A stretch of 64,000 bases of DNA from CAWBLP01 sp963721065 (GCA_963721065.1 CAVRHO010000008.1:1-64000), one strand, 5' to 3'. Counted from the first letter of the stretch, positions 45,323-55,278 are shown. The notes: generated from the letters alone by a model not told the origin. Numbers and translations are program-made.

Positions 45323-46284
45323 TGATGCACTTCCTTCCCAATTACCCACCGCAACTCTGGCCGCCGGCTGCATCGGCGATGGCCCGGGAAATCGACCAGA
45401 TTTTTGCGGTCTGGTGCGCGGTCCTGATCCTGCTGGTCGCACCGGTGTTCGTGTTCATGACCTATTGCGCGGTGAAGTATCGCGCCGGCCGGAACGTGGA
45501 CCGGACCCACCGGGAGGCACGCAACCTGACAGTGGAGATGAGCTGGACGATCGTCCCCTTCCTGATCACGCTGGTGTTCTTCTTCTGGGCTGGCGACGTG
45601 TACCTGCGGGAGATGAACCCGCCGCCGAACGCCATGCAGATTACCGCGATCGGCCGGCGCTGGATGTGGAAGTTCCAGCATCCCACCGGGCAGTGGGAGA
45701 TCAACAACCTGCATGTACCGGTTGGCAAGGCCGTGCGTATCAACATCAAATCGCAGGATGTCGTGCATTCCCTGTATGTGCCGGCGATGCGTGTGCAGGA
45801 GGAGGCGGTACCCGGACGCACCACCGAAATGTGGTTCAAGGCGGACCGGATCGGCAACTATCGGCTGTTCTGTTCGGAACTGTGTGGAGCGGACCACGCG
45901 CTGATGGCCGGCACGCTGTATGTGATGTCGCGTGCCGACTATCAGAAATGGCTGAGCAGCTACGCGACCAGCCCGACACTGATAACCCGCGGCAAGCATT
46001 TGTTCGAAAGCTATGGCTGTGCCGGCTGTCACGGTGCGTCCGGCACCAAGCGCGCCCCGTCGCTGCAGGGCGTGTATGGCAGCGTGGTGCCGCTGTCCAA
46101 CGGCAACACCGTCACGGCGGACGAAGCCTATCTGCGTGACAGCATCATGCAGCCGAAGAAGCAGATCGTCGCCGGCTACAAGCCGATCATGCCAAGCTTC
46201 GCCGGTGCCATTTCCGACGCCGACCTGGCGGAACTGTTGGCCTACATCAAGGCCCTGGGTGCAGGAAACGAGAACATCCGATGA
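45322..46284 (+). CDS. ctaC: cytochrome c oxidase subunit II with C-terminal cytochrome c (caa3 type)
   Basis: 320 aa. Two N-terminal membrane helices, then the CuA domain with DVVHSLYVPAMR and CSELCGADHALM (near residue 188), giving the two Cys, two His, Glu and Met ligands. A class I cytochrome c domain is fused at the C-terminus (CAGCHGASGTKRAP near 231). This fusion defines caa3 oxidases, which accept electrons directly through the attached heme. Coupled to ctaD by ATGA overlap. Confidence 0.94.
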   Translation: MMHFLPNYPPQLWPPAASAMAREIDQIFAVWCAVLILLVAPVFVFMTYCAVKYRAGRNVDRTHREARNLTVEMSWTIVPFLITLVFFFWAGDVYLREMNPPPNAMQITAIGRRWMWKFQHPTGQWEINNLHVPVGKAVRINIKSQDVVHSLYVPAMRVQEEAVPGRTTEMWFKADRIGNYRLFCSELCGADHALMAGTLYVMSRADYQKWLSSYATSPTLITRGKHLFESYGCAGCHGASGTKRAPSLQGVYGSVVPLSNGNTVTADEAYLRDSIMQPKKQIVAGYKPIMPSFAGAISDADLAELLAYIKALGAGNENIR

Positions 46285-47931
46285 GCCCGAGCGACGCCAC
46301 GCTGCGCGACCTGCAGGTTCCCACACCCGTCATCGACGTGCCGGACGATTACCTGCATTCGGAGCAGACTCTGAAATCCTGGCTGTTGACCACGGATCAC
46401 AAGCGGATCGGCATCCTGTATCTTCTGTCGATCACGTTCTTCTTCGTGCTGGGCAGCATCGCCGCGGGACTGATCCGCCTGTCGCTGATCGTGCCGAACG
46501 GCGAGATCTTCACCAACGACGTCTATAACCGCCTGTTCACGCTGCATGGCGTGATCATGGTCTGGTTCTTCCTGGTACCGGCGATACCCAACGTGCTTGG
46601 CAACTTCCTGCTGCCGATGATGATCGGGGCCAAGGACGTCGCCTTCCCCAAGCTCAACCTGCTGAGCTGGTATATCTTCGTCATCGCGTCCAGCTTCACG
46701 ATCTTCGTCATGCTGTGGGGCGGTGTCGATACCGGTTGGACATTCTACACGCCGCTCAGCACCCAATTCTCCAATGGCTACGTGATTGAGGCGATGCTTG
46801 GCGTGATCATCGTCGGCTTCTCCTCGATCCTGACCGGTCTGAACTTCGTGGTGACGACGCATAAGCTGCGGGCGCCCGGCATGACCTGGTTCCGCATGCC
46901 GCTGTTTGTCTGGGGACTGTACGCGACCAGCCTGATACTGGTGCTGGCGACCCCGGTGCTGACGATGGCGATGTTCCTCGTGTTCATGGAGCGAGCCTTC
47001 GGCTTTGCCGTGTTCGACCCGGCGCATGGCGGCGACCCGGTTCTGTACCAGCACATTTTCTGGTTCTACTCGCACCCGGTCGTGTACGTGATGGTGCTGC
47101 CCGGCATGGGTGTGATGAGCGAGCTGGTTACCGCGTTCTCCTACAAGCACGTGTTCGGCTACAAGTTCATTGCATTCTCCAGCCTGGCAATCGCCGCGGT
47201 CGGCTTCTTCGTCTGGGGCCACCACATGTTCTACAACGGCATCAGCGAATATTCCGCCCTGACGTTCTCGCTGATGAGCTTCATCGTGGCCGTGCCCTCG
47301 GCGATCAAGGTCTACAACTGGGCCGCGACGATCCATAAAGGCGAAATTCGCCTGGACACGCCGATGCTTTATGCCATGGGCTGGATCGGTCTGTTCGTCA
47401 TTGGCGGCGTGACCGGGCTGATGCTGGCCTCCACCGCCCTGGATGGCCATGTCCACGACACGTACTTCGTGGTGGCGCACTTCCACTACATCATGGTCGG
47501 TGCCGAGGTGGTGGCGTTCCTCGGCGGCATGCACTTCTGGTGGCCGAAAATCACCGGCCGGATGTATTCGGAACCGTGGGGCCGGGTGTCCGCCCTGCTG
47601 ATGTTCCTTGGCTTCAACATGACCTTCATGCCGCAATACGTGCTGGGCTACCTGGGCATGCCGCGGCGGTACCACGTGTATCCGCCGTCCTACCAGGTGC
47701 TGAACGTGCTGTCCTCGGCCGGCGCCGTCGTGCTCGCGGCGGCGTACATCTTCCCGATGATCTATCTGGTCTGGTCGTTGTGGTACGGCGAAAAGGCCGG
47801 CCCCAATCCCTGGGGCGCGAAGGGGCTGGAATGGACCACGCCGTCACCGCCGCCCAAGCACAACTTCCACGAGAACTCCCATCGTGGACTTCGAGCCATA
47901 CGACTATCCCAACGTGACACCGGAGAAGTGA
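46281..47931 (+). CDS. ctaD: cytochrome c oxidase subunit I, A2-type; single-base insertion near the 3' end
   Basis: About 550 aa with 12 or more membrane helices. Heme and CuB ligands are in HGVIMVWFFLV, HPVVY and HDTYFVVAHFHYIMV. Helix VI reads FWFYSHPVVYVMVLPGM: Tyr-Ser precedes HP and Glu of the usual HPEVY is Val, the signature of A2-type oxidases. Read as given, the frame runs past ctaE's start to 48074 with an Arg/Ser/Cys-rich tail. Removing one A of 47874-47875 instead gives TPIVDFEPYDYPNVTPEK and a stop at 47929-47931, two bases before ctaE. I take that as the true end. Confidence 0.9.
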
Positions 47932-47932
47932 G

Positions 47933-48580
47933 TTGGCGGCCGAAATCGGCATCAAGGTTGAAGAGCAGTTCGAAAATGCGGACCAGCAGCGGGAAACCGC
48001 CAAGCTGGGGATGTGGGCGTTCCTGGCCACCGAACTCCTGCTGTTTTCCGGCCTGTTCCTGTCTGCTCTGGTAATCCGCGTGCTGCATCCGGCCTCGGTG
48101 ACGGCCGCCGCGCTGCACCTGAAATACTGGATCGGCGCGACCAACACCGCGATTCTGATCTGCTCCAGCCTGACCATGAGTATCGCCATCGAGCTGTCCC
48201 GCATGGGACGGCAGCGCTGGATGGTTCGCTTCATGCTGATCACCGCCGCCCTGGGCGTGATCTTCCTGATGCTGAAAGGCTATGAGTATCTCGAGGACTA
48301 TCGCGAACACATGATGCCGTTCCTGCCCAACTACCGTTACGTGCTGGCGGGCGATCCGGCGTCACGGCTGTTCACCGACCTGTATTTCATCACCACCGGC
48401 CTGCACGCGCTGCATCTGAGCGTGGGCATCGGCCTGATGCTGGTGATGTCGTTCCTTGCCAGTCGCAAGGGCTTCCTTCAGAACCACTTCAACCGCATCG
48501 AGGTGGTCGGGCTGTACTGGCACTTCATCGACCTGATCTGGATGATCGTGTTTCCCACCCTCTACCTGCTGAACAGGTGA
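47933..48580 (+). CDS. ctaE: cytochrome c oxidase subunit III
   Basis: A 215-aa membrane protein from a TTG start. KLGMWAFLATELLLFSGLFL near residue 24, LKGYEYLEDY near 113 and TTGLHALHLSVGIGL near 150 are conserved in subunit III, and HFIDLIWMIVFPTLYL closes the last helix. It stabilises subunit I and the proton-uptake path. Confidence 0.92.
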   Translation: MAAEIGIKVEEQFENADQQRETAKLGMWAFLATELLLFSGLFLSALVIRVLHPASVTAAALHLKYWIGATNTAILICSSLTMSIAIELSRMGRQRWMVRFMLITAALGVIFLMLKGYEYLEDYREHMMPFLPNYRYVLAGDPASRLFTDLYFITTGLHALHLSVGIGLMLVMSFLASRKGFLQNHFNRIEVVGLYWHFIDLIWMIVFPTLYLLNR

Positions 48581-48583
48581 GCC

Positions 48584-48862
48584 ATGTCGCCTGAACTCAA
48601 GGAACGCCTCCGCACCCCCATCCTCACCTTCCTCGCCCTGCAAAGCCTGCTCGGCATCAACGTGCTGCTGGGTATTTTTTTCATCGGCGGCCGCACGTGG
48701 ATCATCGAGGTGTTCATCGCCGCCACCATGGTCGCGATCGTGATCCTGTTCGCGATGGAAGCACTGAAGGATCCACCACTGACGCGGTTGTTCGCGGCGA
48801 TCGGCTTCTGCTGGGTCGCGATCCTGTTCGCGCTGACCATGGTGGACTACGCAACGCGATGA
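48584..48862 (+). CDS. cytochrome c oxidase subunit IV-like small membrane protein
   Basis: A 92-aa protein with three hydrophobic segments (TFLALQSLLGINVLLGIFFI, IIEVFIAATMVAIVILFAME, LFAAIGFCWVAILFALTMVD). Its length, topology and position after subunit III match prokaryotic subunit IV (COX4_pro/CtaF). It is the last gene of the operon; the next gene opposes it two bases after its stop. Confidence 0.83.
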   Translation: MSPELKERLRTPILTFLALQSLLGINVLLGIFFIGGRTWIIEVFIAATMVAIVILFAMEALKDPPLTRLFAAIGFCWVAILFALTMVDYATR

Positions 48863-48864
48863 GC

Positions 48865-50638
48865 CTAGCCCCCACCGCGCTGCAGGACCGGTCCCGACAG
48901 GCCCAGCGCCGTGTTGACCACGCCCAGGTGGCTCAGCGCCTGGGGGAAGTTGCCCATCAGCCGGCGCAGGCCGGGATGATACTCCTCCGACAGCAGGCCG
49001 ACATCGTTGCGCAGCGAAAGGACGCGCTCCAGCAGCGCCACCGCCTCATCGCGGCGCCCCTGCAGCGCGCGGCAGTCCGCCAGCCAGCAGGAGCAGGCGA
49101 TGAATGCGCCCTGGTCGGTATCGCCGACGTGCGGCGTGCGCCATACCAGCCCATCCTGGCTCAACTCGCGTTCCACGGCGTCGATGGTGGCGCTCATGCG
49201 CGGATCCGTCGCCGGCAGGAAGTTCACCAGCGGCAGCAGCAGCAGGCTGGCGTCCAGGCGTTCCCCGCCATAGCGATCGACGAAATGACCGCGCGCATGG
49301 TTCCAACTGCGGGTGATCACCTCGGTATGGATCCGCTCGCGCAGGGCGCGAAGCTGGTTGAGACGATCGTTGTCCAGCATGCCGCGCCGCTGGCTGCTGT
49401 GCAGGAACCGGTCCACGCCAACCCAGGTCATCGCGGTGGAATAGGTGTAGTGCTGCGTCCGGCCGCGGGATTCCCACAACCCGTGGCCCTTGTCCTGCCA
49501 GGTGCTTTCCAGGTGATCCACCAACTCGCACTCCGCAGCCAGGCTCTCCGGGGTTTCCTTCACGCCGCCGCGCGCCATCAGATCCAGGGCATCCAGCAGT
49601 TCACCAACCACGTCGATCTGCTGCTGGGCCGCCGCGCCATTGCCCACCCGCACCGGATCCGCGCCTTCGTATCCCGGCAACCAGTCGATTACCGTCTCGT
49701 CCATACGCCGGCCGCCATCGACACGGTACATGATGCGCATCTTGTCCGGCGAGGCTGCGATCGCACGCAACATCCAGTCGCGCCAGGCGAGGGCCTCGTC
49801 CTTGTATCCGGCATTCAGCAGCGCGCTGACCGTGAAGGTGGCGTCGCGGAGCCAGGAATAGCGGTAATCCCAGTTCAACGCCCCGCCGGGCATTTCCGGC
49901 AGGGAACTGGTTGGCGCCGCAACCATGCCGCCCGTCGGGTGATAGACCAGGCCCTTCAGTGTCAGCAGCGATCGCATCACCGCGTCGCGCCACGCGGTTT
50001 GCCGCTGGAACCGGCCCGCCCAGTTGCGCCACCAGGCCAGCGTATCGTCCAGCGCCGCATCCGGTTCGATGGCAGGCGGCGGCGGCTTGTGCGAATCACC
50101 ATGACTGAGGACGAACGACACTTCCTGCCCCGCGGAAATGTCGAACTCGGCACGCATCGAGTTCGGAGTTCACTTTCTCCAGCGCAACCGGTGCACGCAG
50201 CACCGCCATGTCGGGACCGACGATGGCCAGCAATGCGCCGTCATGCCGGACAACACGCGGCGGCATCAGCCCCCAGTCGAAGCGCAGGGCAAGGTCACAG
50301 CGCAGCCGCATCGACCCGTGCAGGCCGGAAACCTTCCGCACCAGCGTCGGGTGCTGCGCGCCCATCACCATGAAGTCGGTCAGCCGTACCGTGCCGGATT
50401 GGCTGGAAAATTCGGTCTGCAACACCAGCGTGTCGTCCACATAGCGCCGCCGCACACTGGTCGGGCCACAGGGCGCCACACGCCAGTGCCCGTGACGGTC
50501 GCTGCCCAGCAGGGCGGTGAAGCACGGGTCGCTGTCGAACCGGGGCAGGCACAGCCAGTCGATCGATCCCCCGCGCGATACCAGGGCGGCGGTGCGGCCG
50601 TCGCCCACCATCGCATAGTCCTCGATCCGTGATGTCAT
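48865..50638 (-). pseudogene. GH15 glycoside hydrolase (trehalase/glucoamylase-like), interrupted by one extra base
   Basis: The N-terminal frame (MTSRIEDYAMVGDGRTAALV from ATG 50638) runs to LEKVNSEL near 50160. The family sequence then continues as MRAEFDISAGQEVSFVL in the next frame to 48865. The span is 1774 bases (3n+1), so one base is inserted between about 50154 and 50175. The joined product of about 590 aa has the usual GH15 blocks SIDWLCLPRFDS, NWDYRYSWLRDATFT and LLSEEYHPGL...GNFPQALSHLG. Expected activity: hydrolysis of trehalose or alpha-glucans in the cytoplasm. It opposes the respiratory operon. Confidence 0.87.
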
Positions 50639-50730
50639 TGCGGCTTTCTCCCTCGGCTGGTTCGGGGCCATGTGTGCAACGGCGCAAGCGAGACCGCGTT
50701 CGAGCACACGTGCCGGAGGAGGTGGCAGGT

Positions 50731-51705
50731 TTGAACGTTTACGGCGCAACCCGTATCCGGATGGGCCGTGCAGCGCCGGCGCGGCCGTTGCCCCTGCCGG
50801 TCGGCGAAATGGGCGTGGTTGTTGCGGCCGTTACGGTCGCCTGGGTGACCGCGCGCCATCCGTCGTCGGTACCCGCCTGGGGGCCGTGGGACTTCTCCTG
50901 GCCGGCCTTCCTCGGCATCGGCTTCACGTTGCTGTGGTTCCTGCGCGGGCTTCGGCGGGCCGGGCGGGCGGCGGCGGTTTCGGTCTGGCGCTGCGTGGCA
51001 TTCCTTGTCGGCCTGGCGGGGCTCTACGCGGTGCTGCTGACGCAGTTCGAATACCTGGCGCAGCACATGTTCTTCCTGAACCGCGTGCAGCACTTGGCGA
51101 TGCACCACCTGTTTCCGTTCCTGATCGCGCTGAGCTGGCCAGGGGCCATCATCGCCCGCGGCATGCCGTCCGGCGTACGCCGCGTGTGCGCCAGCATTCC
51201 CGTGCAACGTGCGCTGCGCACGCTGCAACGTCCCGTCCTGGCCTTCGTGCTGTTCGAGGGCCTGCTGATCCTGTGGCTGGTGCCGCCGGTGACGTTCCGG
51301 GCGATGATAGATCCGCAGCTCTATGCGGTGATGAACGCAAGCATGGTGATCGATGGACTGCTGTTCTGGTTCCTGGTGCTGGATCCGCGACCGGCACCGC
51401 AGGCACCGGTCAGCTTTTTCGCCCGCCTGTGCCTGGGGTTTTTGGTGATATTTCCGCAAATTGCCGTCGGCACGCTGATCGAATCGGCGCACACCGACCT
51501 GTACCCCTCGTTCGCCTTGTGCGGCCGCGTTTATCCCGCGATCGGCCCGCTGCTGGACCAGCAGATCGGCGGCCTGATCCTGTGGGTGCCGGCCGGAATG
51601 ATGAGCGCGCTCGCCGCGGTGCTGATCATGGTTCGCATGTTCCGACACGAAGACCACGCAGCGGCTTCGTCGGCCCGGTTGTATCACACAGAGGGAGGCC
51701 TTTGA
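50731..51705 (+). CDS. ctaG: cytochrome c oxidase assembly factor CtaG (caa3_CtaG)
   Basis: A 324-aa membrane protein with about seven to nine helices. FLNRVQHLAMHHLFPFLIAL near residue 115 carries the conserved His residues of the caa3-type CtaG family, with a DQQIGGLILWVPAGM block near the end. It takes part in assembling the CuB/caa3 oxidase, matching the operon 2 kb upstream. A GGAGGAGG site 9 bases before TTG 50731 decides the start. Its stop overlaps the next start. Confidence 0.85.
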   Translation: MNVYGATRIRMGRAAPARPLPLPVGEMGVVVAAVTVAWVTARHPSSVPAWGPWDFSWPAFLGIGFTLLWFLRGLRRAGRAAAVSVWRCVAFLVGLAGLYAVLLTQFEYLAQHMFFLNRVQHLAMHHLFPFLIALSWPGAIIARGMPSGVRRVCASIPVQRALRTLQRPVLAFVLFEGLLILWLVPPVTFRAMIDPQLYAVMNASMVIDGLLFWFLVLDPRPAPQAPVSFFARLCLGFLVIFPQIAVGTLIESAHTDLYPSFALCGRVYPAIGPLLDQQIGGLILWVPAGMMSALAAVLIMVRMFRHEDHAAASSARLYHTEGGL

Positions 51706-52907
51706 TGCTGCGGCATGTGCTGCTTGTGCTGATCGTGCTGCTGGTGCCGGCGTTCGCACAGGCGGAAATTCCCGAGGGCACGATCAAGATCGGGGTGCTG
51801 CAGAATCTGCCGGGGCCCTATGCCGGCGAAACCGGCAACGGCGGCATCGTGGCGGCGCAGATGGCGGCCGCGGCGTTCGAAACGCAGTATCTGCGCGGCG
51901 ATGCCGAGATCCTGCCGCACGTGTCCCGCGGCGATGTGCAGGAAGACCTGAAGAAGGTGCGGGAGTGGCTGGACGTCGAGCACGTCGCGGCCGTGGTTTC
52001 CTCCGCGCCGTCGGTGGTCAATCGCCGGATTGCCGAGATGGTGGCGAAGCGGCACGTCACGCTGCTGGTCACGGCAACCGATTCCGGCATGGACGGCAGC
52101 ATCTGTTCCCCCGATGCGGTGGTCTGGGCACCCGGGCCGGACGCCCGCGCGCGTGCCTTGGCACAGGCTGTCGTGCCGCAGGGTGGCAAGAAATGGTTCG
52201 TGGTGGCGGAGCAATCCCCCGGCGGCCTGGCAGGACAGCAGGCGCTGCAGCAGGCAGTGTCCGCGTCCGGCGGCACGGTGGTGGGCACGAAAGACCATCC
52301 GGTCGGCGAGGCCGACATGCGCAAGGCGTCATCGGATATTGCGAAGAGCCAGGCGCAGGTCCTGGCCCTGTCGGAGAGCGACGGGGATCTGATATCGGCC
52401 TTGCGCAGCGCGCAGCTCGCGGGTCTCAGTGGGCACATGACGCTGGTGGCACCGTACGCGCAAACCACCGACGTGGACGATGCCGGACCGGCGGTCGCCG
52501 CGGGTCTGATGGTCCCGACGCCGTTCTACTGGGACACGAACAAGCAGACCCGGCAGTTCGCCATCGACTGGTCGAAGCGGATGCAAGGCATGCATGTGAC
52601 GGAGAATGCCGCGGCGGTTTACGCGGCGACCCTAAGCTTCCTGCATGCCGCCAAGGCCGTGGAGGATATCGACGCGCGCAACGTCCTGCCGAAACTGCGG
52701 CAGGCGCCGATCAAGCACACCCTGTTCGGAACGGTGACGATCCGCCATGACGGGCGTGCCGTGTACGACATGGACGTGTACCGGGTGAAACAACCAGGCC
52801 AGGTGCAGCACCGCTGGGCCTATTACACGAAGGTCGCGACCATTCCCGGCGCCCGCGCGTTTCCTTCGGATGCGTGCAAAGGAAACGCGGCAGGGCAGGG
52901 CAGGTAG
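51705..52907 (+). CDS. LivJ-like periplasmic amino-acid-type ABC substrate-binding protein
   Basis: 400 aa. A Sec signal peptide (MLRHVLLVLIVLLVPAFAQA) is followed by a two-lobed type I periplasmic binding fold. Characteristic segments are IKIGVLQNLPGPYAGETG near residue 27, VVSSAPSVVNRRIAEMVAKR, and the closing DMDVYRVKQPGQ...VATIPGARAF. TGATG couples it to ctaG, and no permease or ATPase is nearby. It may serve a remote transporter or have a sensory or assembly role with the oxidase; this is open. Confidence 0.83.
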   Translation: MLRHVLLVLIVLLVPAFAQAEIPEGTIKIGVLQNLPGPYAGETGNGGIVAAQMAAAAFETQYLRGDAEILPHVSRGDVQEDLKKVREWLDVEHVAAVVSSAPSVVNRRIAEMVAKRHVTLLVTATDSGMDGSICSPDAVVWAPGPDARARALAQAVVPQGGKKWFVVAEQSPGGLAGQQALQQAVSASGGTVVGTKDHPVGEADMRKASSDIAKSQAQVLALSESDGDLISALRSAQLAGLSGHMTLVAPYAQTTDVDDAGPAVAAGLMVPTPFYWDTNKQTRQFAIDWSKRMQGMHVTENAAAVYAATLSFLHAAKAVEDIDARNVLPKLRQAPIKHTLFGTVTIRHDGRAVYDMDVYRVKQPGQVQHRWAYYTKVATIPGARAFPSDACKGNAAGQGR

Positions 52908-52964
52908 GCCGGCTCAACGCATCCGGCCCGGCCTGGCCTGGACCGTTCGGCTGCGTGATGCCGG

Positions 52965-53717
52965 CTACATCGCCAGGTAGCCGCCATCCACGTAGAGTTC
53001 GGCGCCGGTGATGTAGGACGCCTCATCCGACGCCAGGAACAGGATGGCGTTCGCCACTTCATCCACCTCGCCCGCGCGGCCCAGCGGCACGCCTTTCAGC
53101 ATCTTGGCGCGCACGGCGGGATCGGCGGTGGCGCCGGAGGTGCGCATCGGCGGCATCAGCCCCGGATGCACCGAGTTGGCGCGAATTTTGTCCTTGCCGT
53201 ACTGCACCGCGGTGGACTTGGTCAGCGTGCGCACCGCGCCTTTGGACGCGTTGTAGCCGGGATGCGTCATGCTCTGGCCGGTGACGCCGGAGATCGAGGA
53301 CAGGTTGACGATCGACCCGCCGCCGTTCTTCTGCATCTGCCGCACGGCATGCTTCGTGCCCAGAAACACGCCGGTGGAATTCACCAGCATCAGCCGGTGC
53401 CAGGCATCGGAATCCAGCAGGTCCGTCACCGCGCTGCCGCTGATCCCGGCGTTGTTCACCATGACGTCCAGCCGGCCCCATTTCGCTACGGTCGCCTGCA
53501 CCACCGACTCCCAGTTGGCCTCGTCGGTGACGTCCAGTTTCATGAATTCCGCCGCGCCGCCGGCGGCGTTGATATCGGCGGCAACCTTGCGGCCGTCTTC
53601 TTCCAGCATGTCGGCCACCACCACCTTGGCGCCCTCCTTGCCGAACCGCCGCGCCGTCGCCGCGCCCATGCCCGACGCCGCGCCGCTGATGATCGCCACT
53701 TTTCCTGCAAGCCGCAT
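52965..53717 (-). CDS. short-chain dehydrogenase/reductase (classical SDR)
   Basis: A 250-aa Rossmann enzyme. Cofactor motif SGAASGMGAATARRFG near residue 12, NNAGISGS near 87, catalytic Ser in NLSSISG near 140, YNASK near 156 and the C-terminal ITGAELYVDGG. Asp after strand 2 (VVVADMLEED) suggests NAD(H) preference. GGAGGGGAAACG upstream supports ATG 53717. It diverges from the first LLM gene, which may share its pathway. Confidence 0.9.
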   Translation of the reverse strand: MRLAGKVAIISGAASGMGAATARRFGKEGAKVVVADMLEEDGRKVAADINAAGGAAEFMKLDVTDEANWESVVQATVAKWGRLDVMVNNAGISGSAVTDLLDSDAWHRLMLVNSTGVFLGTKHAVRQMQKNGGGSIVNLSSISGVTGQSMTHPGYNASKGAVRTLTKSTAVQYGKDKIRANSVHPGLMPPMRTSGATADPAVRAKMLKGVPLGRAGEVDEVANAILFLASDEASYITGAELYVDGGYLAM

Positions 53718-53826
53718 GTCGTTTCCCCTCCGGTTACGCTCCGCCACAACGCTGCCACGGCGCGCGCGCCTTGGCTATCGTCCCGGGAACAGGCACCATG
53801 CGGCGGACTGATCGTGGAGAGGACTA

Positions 53827-55146
53827 ATGGCGCATCGCGGCCTCAAATTCGGTATCTTCCTGGCCCCATTCCACCGGCTGGGGGAGAACCCCACCCTCGC
53901 CATGGCGCGGGACGTCGAACTTCTGGAGTGGCTGGACTGGCTTGGTTACGATGAGGCCTGGATCGGCGAGCACCACTCCGCGGGCTGGGAACTGATCGCC
54001 GCACCCGAACTGATCATCGCCGCCGCCGCCGAAAAAACCCGGCACATCAAGCTCGGCTCCGGCGTGACCAGCCTGCCGTATCACCACCCGCTGATGGTGG
54101 CGCAGCGTTTCGTGCAGCTCGATCATATGACGCGCGGCCGAGCGATGCTGGGCTGCGGTCCGGGCGCGTTGACGTCGGATGCGTACATGCTGGGGATCGA
54201 GCCGTCCACGCAGCGCCCGCGCATGCTGCAGGCGATGGACGCGATCATGCAGTTGCTGAAATGCGAAGAGCCGGTCAGCATGACCACCGACTGGTTCGAA
54301 ATGCGCGAGGCGCGGTTGCATCTGCGTCCCTACACCGACCCGCATTTCGATATCGCCGTTGCCAGCACGATCACGCCGTTCGGCATGATCGCGGCGGGCA
54401 CGCACGGTGTGGGCGTGCTGTCGATCGGCGCCGGGTTGCCGGGCGGGCCGGAAGCGCTGGCCAAGCAGTGGCAGATCGCCGAGGACGCCGCGGCGAAGAA
54501 TGGCAAGACCATGGACCGCCGCAACTGGCGCGTGGTTGTGAATGCCCACATCGCCGAGGACGATGAACAGGCGCTGGCCGAAGTCAAAAAGGGCGAGCGC
54601 ATCGAAACCGTCACCTATTTCGAGGACACGCTCGGCCGTCCGCCCGGCCGTGCCGACGATCCGCTGCGGGACGGCGTGAAGATGGGCTCCACGCTGGTGG
54701 GGTCGCCGGAAACGGTGATCAAGGGGATCAAGCGGCTGCAGGAATACAGCCAGGGCGGGTTCGGCGGCATTCTGTTCCGTGCGCACGAATGGGCAACGCG
54801 GGAGCAGACGCTGCGCAGCTACGAGCTGTTCGCCCGCTACGTGATGCCGCATTTCCAGGGTTCGCTGGACACGATCGTCGGGTCCAACACCTGGGCGCGG
54901 GAGAACCGCAAGCAGGTGTTCGGGCCGACCGTGAACGCGGTGAAGCGGGCCTTCACGGACTTCGGTGCGGCGGTGCCGGAGGAGTTCCGCAACCGGACGA
55001 TCGGCGCGCGGGACGACGATCCGGCCGCTAGGCCGCTACGTCAGGCCGGCCTTCGGAACTGTGTCCGACCCACGTCTGATAGTGACGGCTGGCAGACGTC
55101 ACGGCGGGCGAAGGCCATCCACGACTTTGTCATGCTGATGGCATAA
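53827..55146 (+). CDS. LLM-class flavin-dependent oxidoreductase (bacterial luciferase-like)
   Basis: About 439 aa. A luciferase-like TIM barrel: KFGIFLAPFHRLGENP at the start, DWLGYDEAWIGEHHS near residue 40, LGSGVTSLPYHHPLMVAQR near 76 and a C-terminal LVGSPETVIKGIKRL block. Members oxidise small organic substrates with FMNH2 or F420. Homology ends near ARDDDPAAR; the last 25-30 residues are encoded by the palindromic repeat at 55086-55196, so the C-terminus is probably extended by repeat insertion. GAGAGGACTA supports ATG 53827. Confidence 0.85.
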   Translation: MAHRGLKFGIFLAPFHRLGENPTLAMARDVELLEWLDWLGYDEAWIGEHHSAGWELIAAPELIIAAAAEKTRHIKLGSGVTSLPYHHPLMVAQRFVQLDHMTRGRAMLGCGPGALTSDAYMLGIEPSTQRPRMLQAMDAIMQLLKCEEPVSMTTDWFEMREARLHLRPYTDPHFDIAVASTITPFGMIAAGTHGVGVLSIGAGLPGGPEALAKQWQIAEDAAAKNGKTMDRRNWRVVVNAHIAEDDEQALAEVKKGERIETVTYFEDTLGRPPGRADDPLRDGVKMGSTLVGSPETVIKGIKRLQEYSQGGFGGILFRAHEWATREQTLRSYELFARYVMPHFQGSLDTIVGSNTWARENRKQVFGPTVNAVKRAFTDFGAAVPEEFRNRTIGARDDDPAARPLRQAGLRNCVRPTSDSDGWQTSRRAKAIHDFVMLMA

Positions 55147-55196
55147 CTGCGGAAATGCACGTGGATGGCCGGCCTTCGCCGACCATGACGGGGTGT
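55086..55196. repeat. dispersed palindromic repeat, family 2, copy D
   Basis: The left arm (CGTCACGGCGGGCGAAGGC, then CATCCACG, 55096-55122) and the right arm (CGTGGATGGCCGGCCTTCGC, then CGACCATGACG, 55159-55189) are inverted complements with a few indels, around a loop of about 35 bases. The stop codon of the LLM gene falls inside the loop. A related copy is at 63590-63672 and an arm-only copy at 13049. Confidence 0.7.
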
Positions 55197-55278
55197 TGGC
55201 TGTGCGTCGGCCAGACGTGGTACGTTGGGCTAGCAGGGTACGCACGGCACGGTCGTGCGTCATCTACGCCGGCTGGTA

